Source: Clostridiales bacterium
GTDB taxonomy: Bacteria; Bacillota; Clostridia; Oscillospirales; Oscillospiraceae
Length of the DNA stretch: 64,000 bases
Assembly (NCBI GenBank): GCA_029010715.1
Contig: JAQXKZ010000039.1
Span: 1 to 64,000 of the forward strand
Reading direction: 5' to 3'
The translations under genes were made by a program, and so were the position numbers. This document shows positions 18,905-28,700 of the stretch, in pieces. Within the stretch, counting starts at the first letter, position 1, and every line of letters begins with the position of its first letter. The notes under the pieces are model-generated. The model saw only the letters and a list, made by a program, of their open reading frames with translations. It made no database searches and was not told the origin of the DNA.

Positions 18905-20164
18905 TTACGCCTGGAGCTCCCTTTCCACAGCTTTACGGCACAGCCTGTCGGCATAGCTCAGACACACTATGGTGAGCAGGCACATTGTAAAGCAGGTAGC
19001 CCAGGCCAGACGGTAAGTCCCCGTCAGGTCGTAGATGAGCGCAATCACCGGGCTTCCCAAAACCATGCCCAGCATGCAGAAGCTATAGACATAGCCGAAG
19101 ATTGTCCCGTAGTCTTTCGTGCCGAAGAGAGCCGCCGTGACCACGGAGGGCGCCACGGTTCCGTTGGTTATGCCTACCGAAAAGCAGCCGGCCATTATCC
19201 ACATCATGCTCTCGTTCCCGTTGGTCTGCAGCAGGAGAAAGGAGACTGCATGAAAGCTCATCACGACGATATTGGCGATTTTTGCCCCCATGCGGTCATA
19301 CATCCAGCCGAGGCAGATCTTTGCCGGAGTCAGCAGGAGAAGGAAAAATGAAATCAGTGCGTTCGAGAAGGCGGGGTTATACACGTCCGTAAGGTGTATC
19401 GACAGATGCGCGAGGCTGCCGTAGCCCACAAAGGATACGGATAACATGCCGATCAGGTAAATATAAAAGAAGGGCTGACGCTTCAGTTCGCCGAGGGGTA
19501 TGTTCGCCTCCGGATCCTGAGCACCGGGAGCGTGTGCGTCGGGGCTTCCGTTCAGGCCGCAGGGAAGGTCGTCTGTCCGTTCCGGGCACGGCTGCATCAG
19601 CAGCAGCGCAACCGGGACCTCTATGACTATCATGGCGAGCCCAAACACGAGGAACCCGGCTCTCCAGCCATGCTGGCTGATGAGCTTTGTCAGAACAGGA
19701 GTGATTATGGAGCCGCCTATGCCCGAGCCGGCAAGCGCGATGCTCAACGCGAGGCCCCTGTGTTCCCTGAAGCGGTTTACGAGGATAATCGACACCGGCA
19801 TAGAGGCGGCACCGCAGGAGAATACACCGACGAACACGGCGCTTATATACATGTGATATATGTTTTGCGCGAAGGAATAGCTGGCATAGGAGAGCCCCAT
19901 GCAAACTATGCACAGGATAAATATCCTGCGTGTATACGCTGACTTTCCCAGCAGAGTGCCCAATGTCGGGGCGAGTACCGCCGTGGCTATGGCTACAAGA
20001 CTTGTACACAGACTGTATGTAGTCCTCGAGATGCCCATATCCTCCGTAACGGGGATCATGAACAGACTGAAGCAGGTCTGTATCATGGAATGGAGAAGCG
20101 CCATTATGAGAAAACCGCCCAACACAGTGAGCCATGCCCGGCCTTGCCTGATGTCCAGATTCAT
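18905..20164 (-). CDS. MFS transporter, OFA (oxalate/formate antiporter-like) family, copy A
   Basis: A 419-residue, 12-helix transporter. Its N-terminal GGFLIMALLHSMIQTCFSLF is nearly the same as in the second MFS gene (24399-25682), and matching runs continue through FSCGAASMPVSII and the final CLSYAD segment, so the two are close paralogues. OFA-type proteins exchange small organic anions, but the substrate here is unknown. It is the last gene of a minus-strand operon with the sensor kinase and response regulator, overlapping the regulator stop by 4 bp. This suggests it is either regulated by the system or helps sense its ligand. Confidence 0.85.
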   Translation of the reverse strand: MNLDIRQGRAWLTVLGGFLIMALLHSMIQTCFSLFMIPVTEDMGISRTTYSLCTSLVAIATAVLAPTLGTLLGKSAYTRRIFILCIVCMGLSYASYSFAQNIYHMYISAVFVGVFSCGAASMPVSIILVNRFREHRGLALSIALAGSGIGGSIITPVLTKLISQHGWRAGFLVFGLAMIVIEVPVALLLMQPCPERTDDLPCGLNGSPDAHAPGAQDPEANIPLGELKRQPFFYIYLIGMLSVSFVGYGSLAHLSIHLTDVYNPAFSNALISFFLLLLTPAKICLGWMYDRMGAKIANIVVMSFHAVSFLLLQTNGNESMMWIMAGCFSVGITNGTVAPSVVTAALFGTKDYGTIFGYVYSFCMLGMVLGSPVIALIYDLTGTYRLAWATCFTMCLLTIVCLSYADRLCRKAVERELQA

Positions 20165-20952
20165 TCGTGCCTTCCCGTCTCCGCTCTGAGCCTTGCCGAT
20201 TCGCCCTCGGCCCAGCTGTATTCCTGCATGAATTCCCCTGAGAAGAGGCTCCGCCTGCCTCTCAGACAGCGGTAGTAGTCGCAGTTCTCTTCGGGTATAT
20301 CCACGCGTATTTTGCCGTATTCCGTTTTAAGTATGTCCTCTATGCCGAGCTCCGAGAGAGTTTGCCTGAGCCTTGTGAGTATCACGCGGTAATGCGATTT
20401 GCTTGACTTCTCATCTATGTCACCGAACAGATCGTATACGAGCGTGCCTATGTCGACCCAGCTCCCGCGATGCAGCACCAGATATGCCAGAAGCTCCTTG
20501 GCGCGCTTGGAATGAAAAACAACCGGCTTTCCCGAGACGAGCAGATCGAAACGCGGGAAACAGCGGACCTCGAAGCCGCCGCGCTTTGCAATGCTCAGCA
20601 TATGCTCCGCCCGATCCAGTACGCGGACAAGCTGCGCGCGGTCGAAGGGCTTGAGTATGTACGCGACGGCATCGGTGCCCCAGGCGTCCATAGCGTACTG
20701 GCTGTAAGCGGTCACAAAAACTATGAGCGGAGGATTAGGCAGAGCCTCGACGGCGTTTGCAAAGTCGATCCCGTTCATGTCAGGCATTTCAACGTCGACA
20801 AAGGCCAAATCGACCTGTACATGCCTGAGATACTCAAGCGCGTCTACAGCGTTCGAAAACGAGGCGACGAGCTCCGTGCCCTCCGTGCCCTCAAGCATTA
20901 TGCGCATCAGATTGAGAGGGCTTGCTTCATCGTCGATCGCGATGATTCTCAT
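20161..20952 (-). CDS. Response regulator with SARP-like DNA-binding output domain
   Basis: A 263-residue regulator. The receiver domain (1-120) has the acidic pair DD at 7-8, phospho-acceptor Asp53 in FVDVEMPD and the conserved lysine in YILKPF. The output half (~130-263) is not LytTR: it reads as a winged helix of the OmpR/SARP kind (SKRAKELLAYLVLHRGSWV and KSHYRVILTRLRQTLSELG) with a short BTAD-like tail. It is translationally coupled on both sides by 4-bp overlaps (kinase upstream, MFS downstream). Likely targets are this operon and the divergent amidohydrolase-MFS genes. Confidence 0.88.
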   Translation of the reverse strand: MRIIAIDDEASPLNLMRIMLEGTEGTELVASFSNAVDALEYLRHVQVDLAFVDVEMPDMNGIDFANAVEALPNPPLIVFVTAYSQYAMDAWGTDAVAYILKPFDRAQLVRVLDRAEHMLSIAKRGGFEVRCFPRFDLLVSGKPVVFHSKRAKELLAYLVLHRGSWVDIGTLVYDLFGDIDEKSSKSHYRVILTRLRQTLSELGIEDILKTEYGKIRVDIPEENCDYYRCLRGRRSLFSGEFMQEYSWAEGESARLRAETGRHE

Positions 20953-22802
20953 GTACGAGCTCCTTTCCCGCTCTTTGGCAGGGGAATCGAAATCAATACC
21001 TCCGTGCCCCTGCCAATCGTGCTGTTTATCTCTACACTGCCGCTTAACAGGCTCTCTATCCTGAAGCGGCAGTTTTCTATTCCGCTGCCCATACTCATCG
21101 GGGTCACGGATTTGGTGTCGAAGCCTACTCCGTTGTCACTGACCGTTATGCGGATACAGCGCTCGGCCTTCCGGACGCTCAGCTTTACTGTACCGCCGCC
21201 CGAAGGTGATTTGCGCAGACCGTGGTGTACGGCGTTTTCCACGAGGGTTTGTATAGAAAGCGGCGGTATAAGAAAATCCTCCGTCTCTATATCTGTCTCA
21301 AGATTGATCTTGTCCTCGAAGCGCAGCTTCTGCAGGGCCATATACTCGTCGATGCTGCGCAGCTCGTCCGAGAAGGGGACAAGCTTTTCATACTTGTTGA
21401 AGTCCACGCGCCGGCGCAGGAAGGAGGAGAACATGACGACAGCGTCTGCAGCTTTCTGTGGGTCGGTATAGCACAGCTCCTGTATCATAGTAAGCGTATT
21501 GTACTGAAAATGCGGCTGTATCTGGCTCGTGAGATAGGCAATCTCCGCGTTCATGAGTTTTTCCTTTGCTTCGCTTTCACGGGCCGCCGCCTCTTCGATC
21601 TTTGCAAAGCTCAGGGCCCAGAAGTTCGCATACGACATTATCGCGCAGAGCAGGGACAGCGGGAGCACGATGTAGGCCCCGTGCAGTACATGCTGCGAGG
21701 AATTGACGGCAGTCACGGCTATGCCTACGCCTATCAGAACCGTTGCGCCGGATACCCAGACAAGACCCGTGCCGCTTTTGGCGTTGATAGCGGTGCAGAT
21801 GATCTGGTATACGACAAAGACCGCGGAGAGGGTTATTATGAGTATATCCATGTCAAAATACGCACCGATGAAAAGGCGCAGCGCGATCGCCAAAAACAGC
21901 GCGCAGGTGATCGGCCAGGCTATGCGCCGGTCATATATTTCCGGAAAAATGGATATCTGCAGCTTCACCGCCGTGAGGCCAAGCGCTACAGCCACGACAG
22001 AAACGGCGATGTGCAGCTGCTCAAAGGGAATATATTCGTAAAGCGCGCTTGTGGCGCTTGACATTTCGTAATTCGCGCTCAGATAGAAGAGTCCGATAAG
22101 GATAAAGGAGCGGGAAAAAAGATAGAAGAGCCAGCGCTCGCGCAGTTTTCTCAAAAGCATCATGCCGAAAAGAAAGGCCGTGCTGAAGCCTCCCAGAGAA
22201 AGCATCCATATACTGCTGGAAAGCTCCTTGTACTGACTGTAGCATTCCTCTGTATAGAGCCAGGGACAGGCGTAAACACCAGTGAGCCAGTCGGAGCTGA
22301 CCTCCAGGACGATTTCACAGCTGCTGCCGCTGCAGATTACAGCGGCTTCCCGCATAGAGCAGTCCCGTCTCCCGCCCGCCAGGATCCCGTCCACATAGAT
22401 ACGCAGGCTCGGGGATACTCCGCTGAAATACAGAGTCAGAGGCTCGTCCGGGACGTCCTCGAGAACGATACGGTAGCTTGCCTTGCCATTTCCGCCCCAG
22501 GCGTCTTTGTCGAACATGCTCCAGTCCATTGGGAGATACTGGAGGTGATCGGGCGGCCCGGAGGAGCTGTCAGATATTATATGTACGCCCGCATAGTATT
22601 CCCAGAGTGTTTTTATGGGAAGCTTGCCCTGGGAGAGGAGCTGGTCGGAATTAACATGAAATATCTCGGTGACGTCTGAGAGCATCTTTTCGCGCCGGCT
22701 GTCATAGAAGGCGGAAAGCAGCGCCCCGACAAATATGGCGATAAGGCAGAATACGCATATAAGGCATACTATTACGTCTGTGTCCTTAAAGCTTTTGACC
22801 AT
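20949..22802 (-). CDS. Sensor histidine kinase, LytS/YesM-type catalytic domain with 7TM region
   Basis: A 617-residue membrane sensor. One N-terminal helix (~9-32) is followed by a ~160-residue extracytoplasmic domain with a beta-sandwich character, then about seven further helices (~197-400), an arrangement resembling 7TM-DISM receptors. The phospho-acceptor is His431 in SQIQPHFQYNTL (PF06580 type; QYN instead of the usual LYN). The ATPase domain has LVENAVHHG (N box), DNGVGFD (G1) and GSGIEN (G2). First gene of the kinase-regulator-MFS operon. The ligand is probably small and perceived outside the cell; its identity is unknown. Confidence 0.9.
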   Translation of the reverse strand: MVKSFKDTDVIVCLICVFCLIAIFVGALLSAFYDSRREKMLSDVTEIFHVNSDQLLSQGKLPIKTLWEYYAGVHIISDSSSGPPDHLQYLPMDWSMFDKDAWGGNGKASYRIVLEDVPDEPLTLYFSGVSPSLRIYVDGILAGGRRDCSMREAAVICSGSSCEIVLEVSSDWLTGVYACPWLYTEECYSQYKELSSSIWMLSLGGFSTAFLFGMMLLRKLRERWLFYLFSRSFILIGLFYLSANYEMSSATSALYEYIPFEQLHIAVSVVAVALGLTAVKLQISIFPEIYDRRIAWPITCALFLAIALRLFIGAYFDMDILIITLSAVFVVYQIICTAINAKSGTGLVWVSGATVLIGVGIAVTAVNSSQHVLHGAYIVLPLSLLCAIMSYANFWALSFAKIEEAAARESEAKEKLMNAEIAYLTSQIQPHFQYNTLTMIQELCYTDPQKAADAVVMFSSFLRRRVDFNKYEKLVPFSDELRSIDEYMALQKLRFEDKINLETDIETEDFLIPPLSIQTLVENAVHHGLRKSPSGGGTVKLSVRKAERCIRITVSDNGVGFDTKSVTPMSMGSGIENCRFRIESLLSGSVEINSTIGRGTEVLISIPLPKSGKGART

Positions 22803-23147
22803 GGCGACCTCTGCAAAAGTGTAATGATTTATAATTCTACGTTTAGTATAACACGTGTATCGTTACAAGAGCGCTACATTGAACAAAAACGGCAGTGTAC
22901 ACAAAAAAATATATAATAAAGCAGCAAAACGACGGATTTGGGCGCATATGTGCGCCGGAAAATTGGAAGCTGAGAAGCGAAAACCTCTTGTCAAAATGCC
23001 CAAACAGCTAAAAAAACCACGTTTTTTCGCAAAAACAGAGTTGTGTTTCTGTAACGATGATGTTATGTGACAGGTGCTACGATTAACACAGTTTACAGGC
23101 ATTTCGCAATAAGCCTTATGTACGGAAAAAAATCAGGGAGGAAAACT
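22803..23147. promoter_or_regulatory. Divergent regulatory region of the two-component module
   Basis: A 345-bp A/T-rich region without a convincing gene (the 71-residue ORF here is lysine-rich filler). It holds two exact inverted 9-mers, ATCGTTACA at 22859-22867 beside the kinase gene and TGTAACGAT at 23050-23058 beside the amidohydrolase gene, plus the palindromes ACACGTGT and GTGTACAC. A TATACT read on the minus strand lies near 22850. These are candidate binding sites for the SARP-type regulator. Confidence 0.45.
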
Positions 23148-24374
23148 ATGGCGAAAGTAATCAAATGCGGCAAGCTGTTTGACGCCGTTGACGGAAAAGT
23201 GAAGCTGAACAAGCTGATTTTCATCGAGGGCAACACAATCACACGCGTGGAAGATCAGGGAAACTGGAAACCGGCAGCGGGGGATGAGGTCATAGATCTC
23301 AGCGAACGCTTCGTTATGCCCGGACTTATCGACACGCACGTTCATCTGGGCTTCAGCGGGAAGCCGGCTATCGTTGAGCTGGCTGAGCCGAACGAGCTTG
23401 TGACCGTGAAGGGAATAAAGAACGCCCAGGACGATCTTATGGGCGGCTTTACGACCGTCAGGGATGAGGGATTCCCCTCGCTCATGGGCAGCCAGGCTAT
23501 AAGAGACGGTATCAATCAGGGGCTTGTCTGGGGACCGAGAGTGTTCTCAAGCGCGACCTTTGTCACCCAGACCGGCGGCCACCTCGCGGTAAACTATCCG
23601 CAGGACCGCTTCGGCCAGCAGACCTTTAAGCCCGTGGGCACTGCCGACGGCCCCACGGAGGTGCGCACAGCCTGCCGCGCGATGCTCAAGGCCGGAGCCG
23701 ACCAGATAAAGATCATGGCCACCGGAGGCGTGCTCAGCAACAGCGGCGGCGTCGGAGAGCAGAATATGAGCTATGACGAGATCGTCGCGGCGGTCGAGGT
23801 AGGACGGATGCATAACCGCCTTGTCTCCTGCCATGCCCACGGTACCGCCGGCATTACGGCGGCTGCGAAGGCAGGCGTTTCATCCATTGAGCACTGCACC
23901 ATGGTAGACGATGAGGGCATTGAATACATGCTCGAAAACAAGGTCACCGCCGTGCCGACTTTCAACGTTCTTCGCGTGCTTGCCAACGGCGAGCCGTACG
24001 GCGTTGCACGTTCCTCCGCCCAGAAAGCTGCATTTCTGGTCCCGAAGCATGCCGAAAACATCAGGAAAGCCTATGAGAGAGGCGTGCGTATAGTGTTCGG
24101 TACCGACACAGGTACTCCGCTCGGCCTGCATGGCCGGCAGCATCCTGAGTTCGAACTCATGGTAAACGCCGGCATATCCGCCGAGGATACATTGCTCTCG
24201 GCAACCAGATATGCAGCGGAGATGCTTATGTGGGATGACAGGCTCGGCACCCTCCAGGAGGGTAAGCTTGCCGATATCGTTGCAATAAACGGCGACCCGA
24301 TGCAGGACATGTCCGTTATCTGCAGCGAGAATATAAGCTTCATCATGAAAGATGGCGTCATCTACAAGGGATAA
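23148..24374 (+). CDS. Metal-dependent amidohydrolase (imidazolonepropionase/dipeptidase-like)
   Basis: A 408-residue cytosolic hydrolase of the amidohydrolase superfamily. DTHVHLGF gives the HxH metal pair, IKIMATGG the bridging lysine region, SCHAHG and SIEHCT the further metal histidines, and FGTDTGTPLG the catalytic aspartate. This order matches the Met_dep_hydrolase_A branch, whose characterised members cleave dipeptides or amide-linked compounds. The start at 23148 follows GGGAGG; the ORF-track extension is in the regulatory region. The OFA transporter lies 24 bp downstream, so import of an amide substrate and its cleavage is a reasonable inference. Confidence 0.88.
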   Translation: MAKVIKCGKLFDAVDGKVKLNKLIFIEGNTITRVEDQGNWKPAAGDEVIDLSERFVMPGLIDTHVHLGFSGKPAIVELAEPNELVTVKGIKNAQDDLMGGFTTVRDEGFPSLMGSQAIRDGINQGLVWGPRVFSSATFVTQTGGHLAVNYPQDRFGQQTFKPVGTADGPTEVRTACRAMLKAGADQIKIMATGGVLSNSGGVGEQNMSYDEIVAAVEVGRMHNRLVSCHAHGTAGITAAAKAGVSSIEHCTMVDDEGIEYMLENKVTAVPTFNVLRVLANGEPYGVARSSAQKAAFLVPKHAENIRKAYERGVRIVFGTDTGTPLGLHGRQHPEFELMVNAGISAEDTLLSATRYAAEMLMWDDRLGTLQEGKLADIVAINGDPMQDMSVICSENISFIMKDGVIYKG

Positions 24375-24398
24375 GTTATCTGAGACAAGGAGAAATTT

Positions 24399-25682
24399 AT
24401 GGAAACAAAAAAGAAATCGAAATTCCATTACGGCTTTGTGGTCGTAGTCGGCGGATTCGTTATTATGGCGCTGCTTCATTCAATGCTGCAGACCTGCTTC
24501 AGCCTTTTCCTCGTTCCCGTCACTGAAAAGATGGGAATACTCAGAACCCAGTTCAGCCTCTGCTCCAGCGTCGTGGCCGTGGTCACAATGCTCATGTCAC
24601 CCAAGATGGGCAAGCTGCTCGGCGCGAAAAACACAAGGCTTGTGTTTACCCTGTGCGTGGCCGGCATGGGCCTGTCCTATGCCAGCTATTCCCTCGCGAC
24701 AAAGATATGGCACATGTATATAAGCGCGGCCTTTGTCGGCGCTTTCTCCTGCGGCGCTGTCGCAATGCCGGTTTCTATAATAATCGCCAACTGGTTCAAG
24801 CGCGGCCGCGGCACTGCGATGAGCATAGCTCTGGCCGGCTCCGGTATCGGCGGCACGGTAATTACCCCGATACTTAACAAGATCATTACCAACAGCGGCT
24901 ACAGCCACGCCTTTCTGGTTTTCGGCATCGCGATGATTGTCATTGAGGTTCCCATTGCGTACTTTGTCATGCGTCCAAAGCCGGAGGACATGGGCATGAA
25001 GCCCTATGGCGCCGATGACGAAAACGAGCCGGCAGGCGAGAAAAAGAAAGCCTCAAAGCCGACCGTACAGCTGGACGTCACCCTTGGAGAGCTCAAAAAG
25101 CAGCCGTTCTTCTATGTGTACCTGCTCGGCATATTCGCGATGTGCATCTGCGGCTACGGCAGCCTCGGACAGCTCTCCGCTTCACTTACCGACTCCTACG
25201 GCTCGACGTTTTCCGCGGCGATCGTTTCTTTCTTCCTGCTTGTTCTGACACCTGCAAAGATATCCCTCGGATGGATGTATGATAAGCTGGGGTCCAAGTT
25301 CGGTACCGTGTACGTCATGACTGTGTACGCCGTGGCCTTTGCACTGCTGGCCTTCTTCACGAACAGCCCCGCTGTCATGTATGTGATGGCCGTCCTCTTC
25401 TCCATAGGTATCAGCAGCGGCACCGTCTCCCCCTCCGTAGTTACCGCGGCAACCTTCGGTTCAAAGGATTACGGCGCAATCTTCGGCTTTGTAAACTTCT
25501 TCTGCATGGCGGCCATGGTCGTAGGCAGCCCGTCCATTGCTGCGGTATATGATTTTACCGGTTCTTACCGTATCGCCTGGCTTGCATGTCTCGCGCTTTG
25601 CATTGTCTCCATCATTTGCCTCTCCTATGCGGACGCACGCTGCAGGAAGGTCTTTGCCGACCGCATAGTAAAGGCGGAGTAA
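24399..25682 (+). CDS. MFS transporter, OFA family, copy B
   Basis: A 427-residue, 12-helix transporter closely paralogous to copy A (18905-20164): shared blocks include GGFVIMALLHSMLQTCFSLF, SCGAVAMPVSII and a final CLSYADARCRK. A charged cytoplasmic loop (GEKKKASKPT) separates the two six-helix halves. It sits 24 bp after the amidohydrolase in the same direction, with AAGGAG before the ATG, and is followed by a terminator that matches the one after copy A. It probably imports the amidohydrolase substrate or exports its product. Being in the opposite arm of a mirrored arrangement, it likely arose by duplication. Confidence 0.88.
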   Translation: METKKKSKFHYGFVVVVGGFVIMALLHSMLQTCFSLFLVPVTEKMGILRTQFSLCSSVVAVVTMLMSPKMGKLLGAKNTRLVFTLCVAGMGLSYASYSLATKIWHMYISAAFVGAFSCGAVAMPVSIIIANWFKRGRGTAMSIALAGSGIGGTVITPILNKIITNSGYSHAFLVFGIAMIVIEVPIAYFVMRPKPEDMGMKPYGADDENEPAGEKKKASKPTVQLDVTLGELKKQPFFYVYLLGIFAMCICGYGSLGQLSASLTDSYGSTFSAAIVSFFLLVLTPAKISLGWMYDKLGSKFGTVYVMTVYAVAFALLAFFTNSPAVMYVMAVLFSIGISSGTVSPSVVTAATFGSKDYGAIFGFVNFFCMAAMVVGSPSIAAVYDFTGSYRIAWLACLALCIVSIICLSYADARCRKVFADRIVKAE

Positions 25683-25723
25683 TATTCGATACTTCTCTCA
25701 AAATCCTCATATTCCCAAAGGCG

Positions 25724-25757
25724 AAAGGACCGCACCTTCCGGTGCGGTCCTTTTGCA
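25724..25757. terminator. Bidirectional terminator, right copy of a matched pair
   Basis: A perfect 13-bp stem, AAAGGACCGCACC with GGTGCGGTCCTTT around TTCC, with T/A runs on both sides. It serves both MFS copy B and the convergent polC operon. Confidence 0.9.
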
Positions 25758-25763
25758 GGTTGA

Positions 25764-28700
25764 TCAGAAATCGAAGAGGGTTATCTGGCTCGTATCCGGC
25801 ATATCGCCGAGAGCGCCGATGGTTTTGAGCTGGTCAAGATGGGTCTGGCTGACCTTGGGACAGGCGTGGCTGAGCTCCTCTATCGAGATAAAGTGCGTGC
25901 TCATGTCCTTGCAGCGGGCAAGATCGAGCGCCGCGGTCTCGCCGAGACCGGCGATCGACACGAAGGGGGGACGGAGCTTACCATCCTCGGTTATGAGAAA
26001 CTTCGTGGCGTCGGATTTGTACAGGTCGATGGGGGCGAACTCGAAGCCGCGCATGTTGAACTCGTACACCGCCTCCATCGTGACAAGCAGATCCTCCTCG
26101 TTGGCGGTGAGGGTCGGACGGCGGCGCATCTCGTTGATCTTGCGGCGCACCGCGTCGGCACCGCCGGTCATCATGCCGGCGTCGAAGCCGCCCTTCTGGC
26201 TGCGCCGGTAAAAGTAGGCGCTGTAGAAGGCCAGCGGCAGGTGTACCTTGAACCAGGCTATACGGAAGGCCATCATGACGTAGGCCACGGCGTGGGCCTT
26301 CGGGAAGAGATAGGCGATCTTGCGGCAGGACTCGATATACCAGTCGGGTACGCCCCTGTCGCGCATCTGCTGCTCGGCGTCGTCGGGGAATTTGCCGCTC
26401 TTCTTGACCTTGCCCTTTCGCACTGCCTCCATAGTCTTAAAGGCAAGGGACGGCTCTATGCCGACGGAAATCAGCTGGATCATGATATCGTCGCGGCAGC
26501 CGACAGTCTCGTTAACGGTGGCGACCTTGTTGACGATAAGGTCGCGGATGTTGCCGGCCCAGACGTCGGTGCCGTGGGAGAAGCCGGAAAGCCGTATCAG
26601 GGTATCGAACTGCCGGGGCTGGGTGTCGACAAGCATCTGGCGCGTGAACGGGGTGCCGAATTCGGGGATACCGATGGTGCCGGTCCTGCCGATGATGGGG
26701 TCGTCGTCCGGCAGGCCAAGCACGGCGGGAGATGTGAATATCGACATTGTATCCGGGTCAGACAGGGATATCAGCTGCGCGTTTACGCGTTTCCCGAGCT
26801 GCTCGGACATGTCCTCCATCATACGGATCATCGTCGGGTCATCGTGGCCGAGCTCATCGAGCTTGAGGAGGTTTGCCTCCATGCAGTGATATTCAAAATG
26901 CGTGGTTATGATGTCGCTGTTCGGGTCGTCCGCCGGGTGCTGGACAGGGCAGAAGTCTGTCACATCCATATCCTGCGGAATGACGACAAGGCCGCCGGGG
27001 TGCTGGCCGGTCGTGCGCTTGATGCCGACAAGGCCCTGGGCGAGACGGTTTTCCTCGGCTTTGGTGGCTGTGGCGTTGTGCTCCTCGAGGTATTTTTTGA
27101 CATAGCCGTAGGCAGTCTTTTCGGCCAGCGTGCCAATGGTCCCGGCGCGGAAAACGTGGTCGGAGCCGAAAAGAACCTCTGTGTATTTATGCGCCTTGGC
27201 CTGATATTCACCGGAGAAGTTCAGGTCGATATCGGGAGTTTTTTCATTACCGGGAAAGCCCAGGAAAGTCTCAAAGGGGATATCAAAACCGTCCCGGCGC
27301 ATACGTGTGCCGCACTCCGGACAATCTTTCTCGGGCATGTCCGCGCCGCAGCCGTAGCTGCCGTCGGTTATGAACTCGCTGTGACAGCACCTGGGGCAGA
27401 CATAGTGCGGCGGGAGGGAGTTGACCTCGGTGATGCCGGACATGTAAGCCACTATTGACGAGCCGACGCTGCCGCGGCTGCCGACCAGATAGCCGTGTTC
27501 AAGAGAATTCTGAACAAGCTTCTGGGCGGACATGTATATGACGTCGTAGCTGTGGTCGAGTATGGTGTTGAGCTCGATATCCACGCGCTCCTGCACGATC
27601 TTCGGCGGATTTTCGCCGTAGATGCGGTGCATCTTCGTGTAGACCAGGTTCTTGAGATCTTCCGCCGAGTTTTCGATCTTCGGCGGAAACAGCTCCCTGG
27701 GCAGCAGCTGTATCGGCTCGATCTGGTCGGCGATGGCGCGCGTGTTGGTGACGACGACCTCTTTGGCCGTTTCCTCGCCGAGATAGGCAAACTCCGCGAG
27801 CATCTCGTCCGTCGTGCGGAAGTATATCGGGCAGTCACGGTCGGCGTCGGAGAATTTCTTGGCGGACTGAAGTATCTTGCGGTACTGCTCGTCCTCCGGA
27901 TCGAGAAAGTGCACGTCGGAAGCGGCAATGACGGGTTTGCCAAGCTCGCGGCCCAGCTCGAGGATGGTGCGGTTGTAGTCCTGCAGCACCCTGACGTCGC
28001 TGACGGCGCCGTTATCGACGAGGAAGCCGTTGTTGCAGATGGGCTGAATCTCCAGATAATCGTAAAAGGAGGCTATCCTTTTGAGCTCCTTATGGCTTGC
28101 GCCCTTCATGACCGCGCCGTAGAGTTCGCCCATACCGCAGGCAGATCCTACAAGTATGCCCTCGCGGTGCTGGATAAGCAGGCTCTTGGGGATGGTGGGC
28201 GTGCGGTGGAAGTATTTGAGGTATGACTGGGAGATCATCTCATAGAGATTCTTCAGGCCCCTGCGGTTCTTCACCAGAAGTATCATGTGGTAGCTCTTGG
28301 CCACGTCGGTCCGGCGCAGGGAGTGGTAGATGGTTTCAATATCGTCGACGGTCGCGGCGCCCTGCCGGGTGAGCATGGGCAGAAACTTGCCCATCATGCG
28401 CGCAACGACCATGGCGTCGTCGGACGCGCGGTGATGGTTGAACTGCGGCAGGCCGAGGTGGTTGGAGACTATATCGAGCTTGAAGCGCTTCAGCTCGGGC
28501 AGCAGCGCCTGAGACAGGGCCAGCGTATCAATGAAAACCGGCGAAAACTTCAGCCCCTGGCGGTTGGCCGCCGCGGTCATGAAGCCGACGTCAAAGTGTG
28601 CATTATGCGCAATGATGGGCCGGTCGCCGATGAAGTCCATGAACATCTGCATGGCTTCCCTTTCCTTCGGCGCGCCGGCGACGTCGCTGTCGCGGATACC

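Noticed and set aside
22855-23070. 71-residue plus-strand ORF in the divergent control region
   Set aside because: No ribosome binding site, lysine-rich composition from A-rich DNA, and it overlaps likely operator sites.
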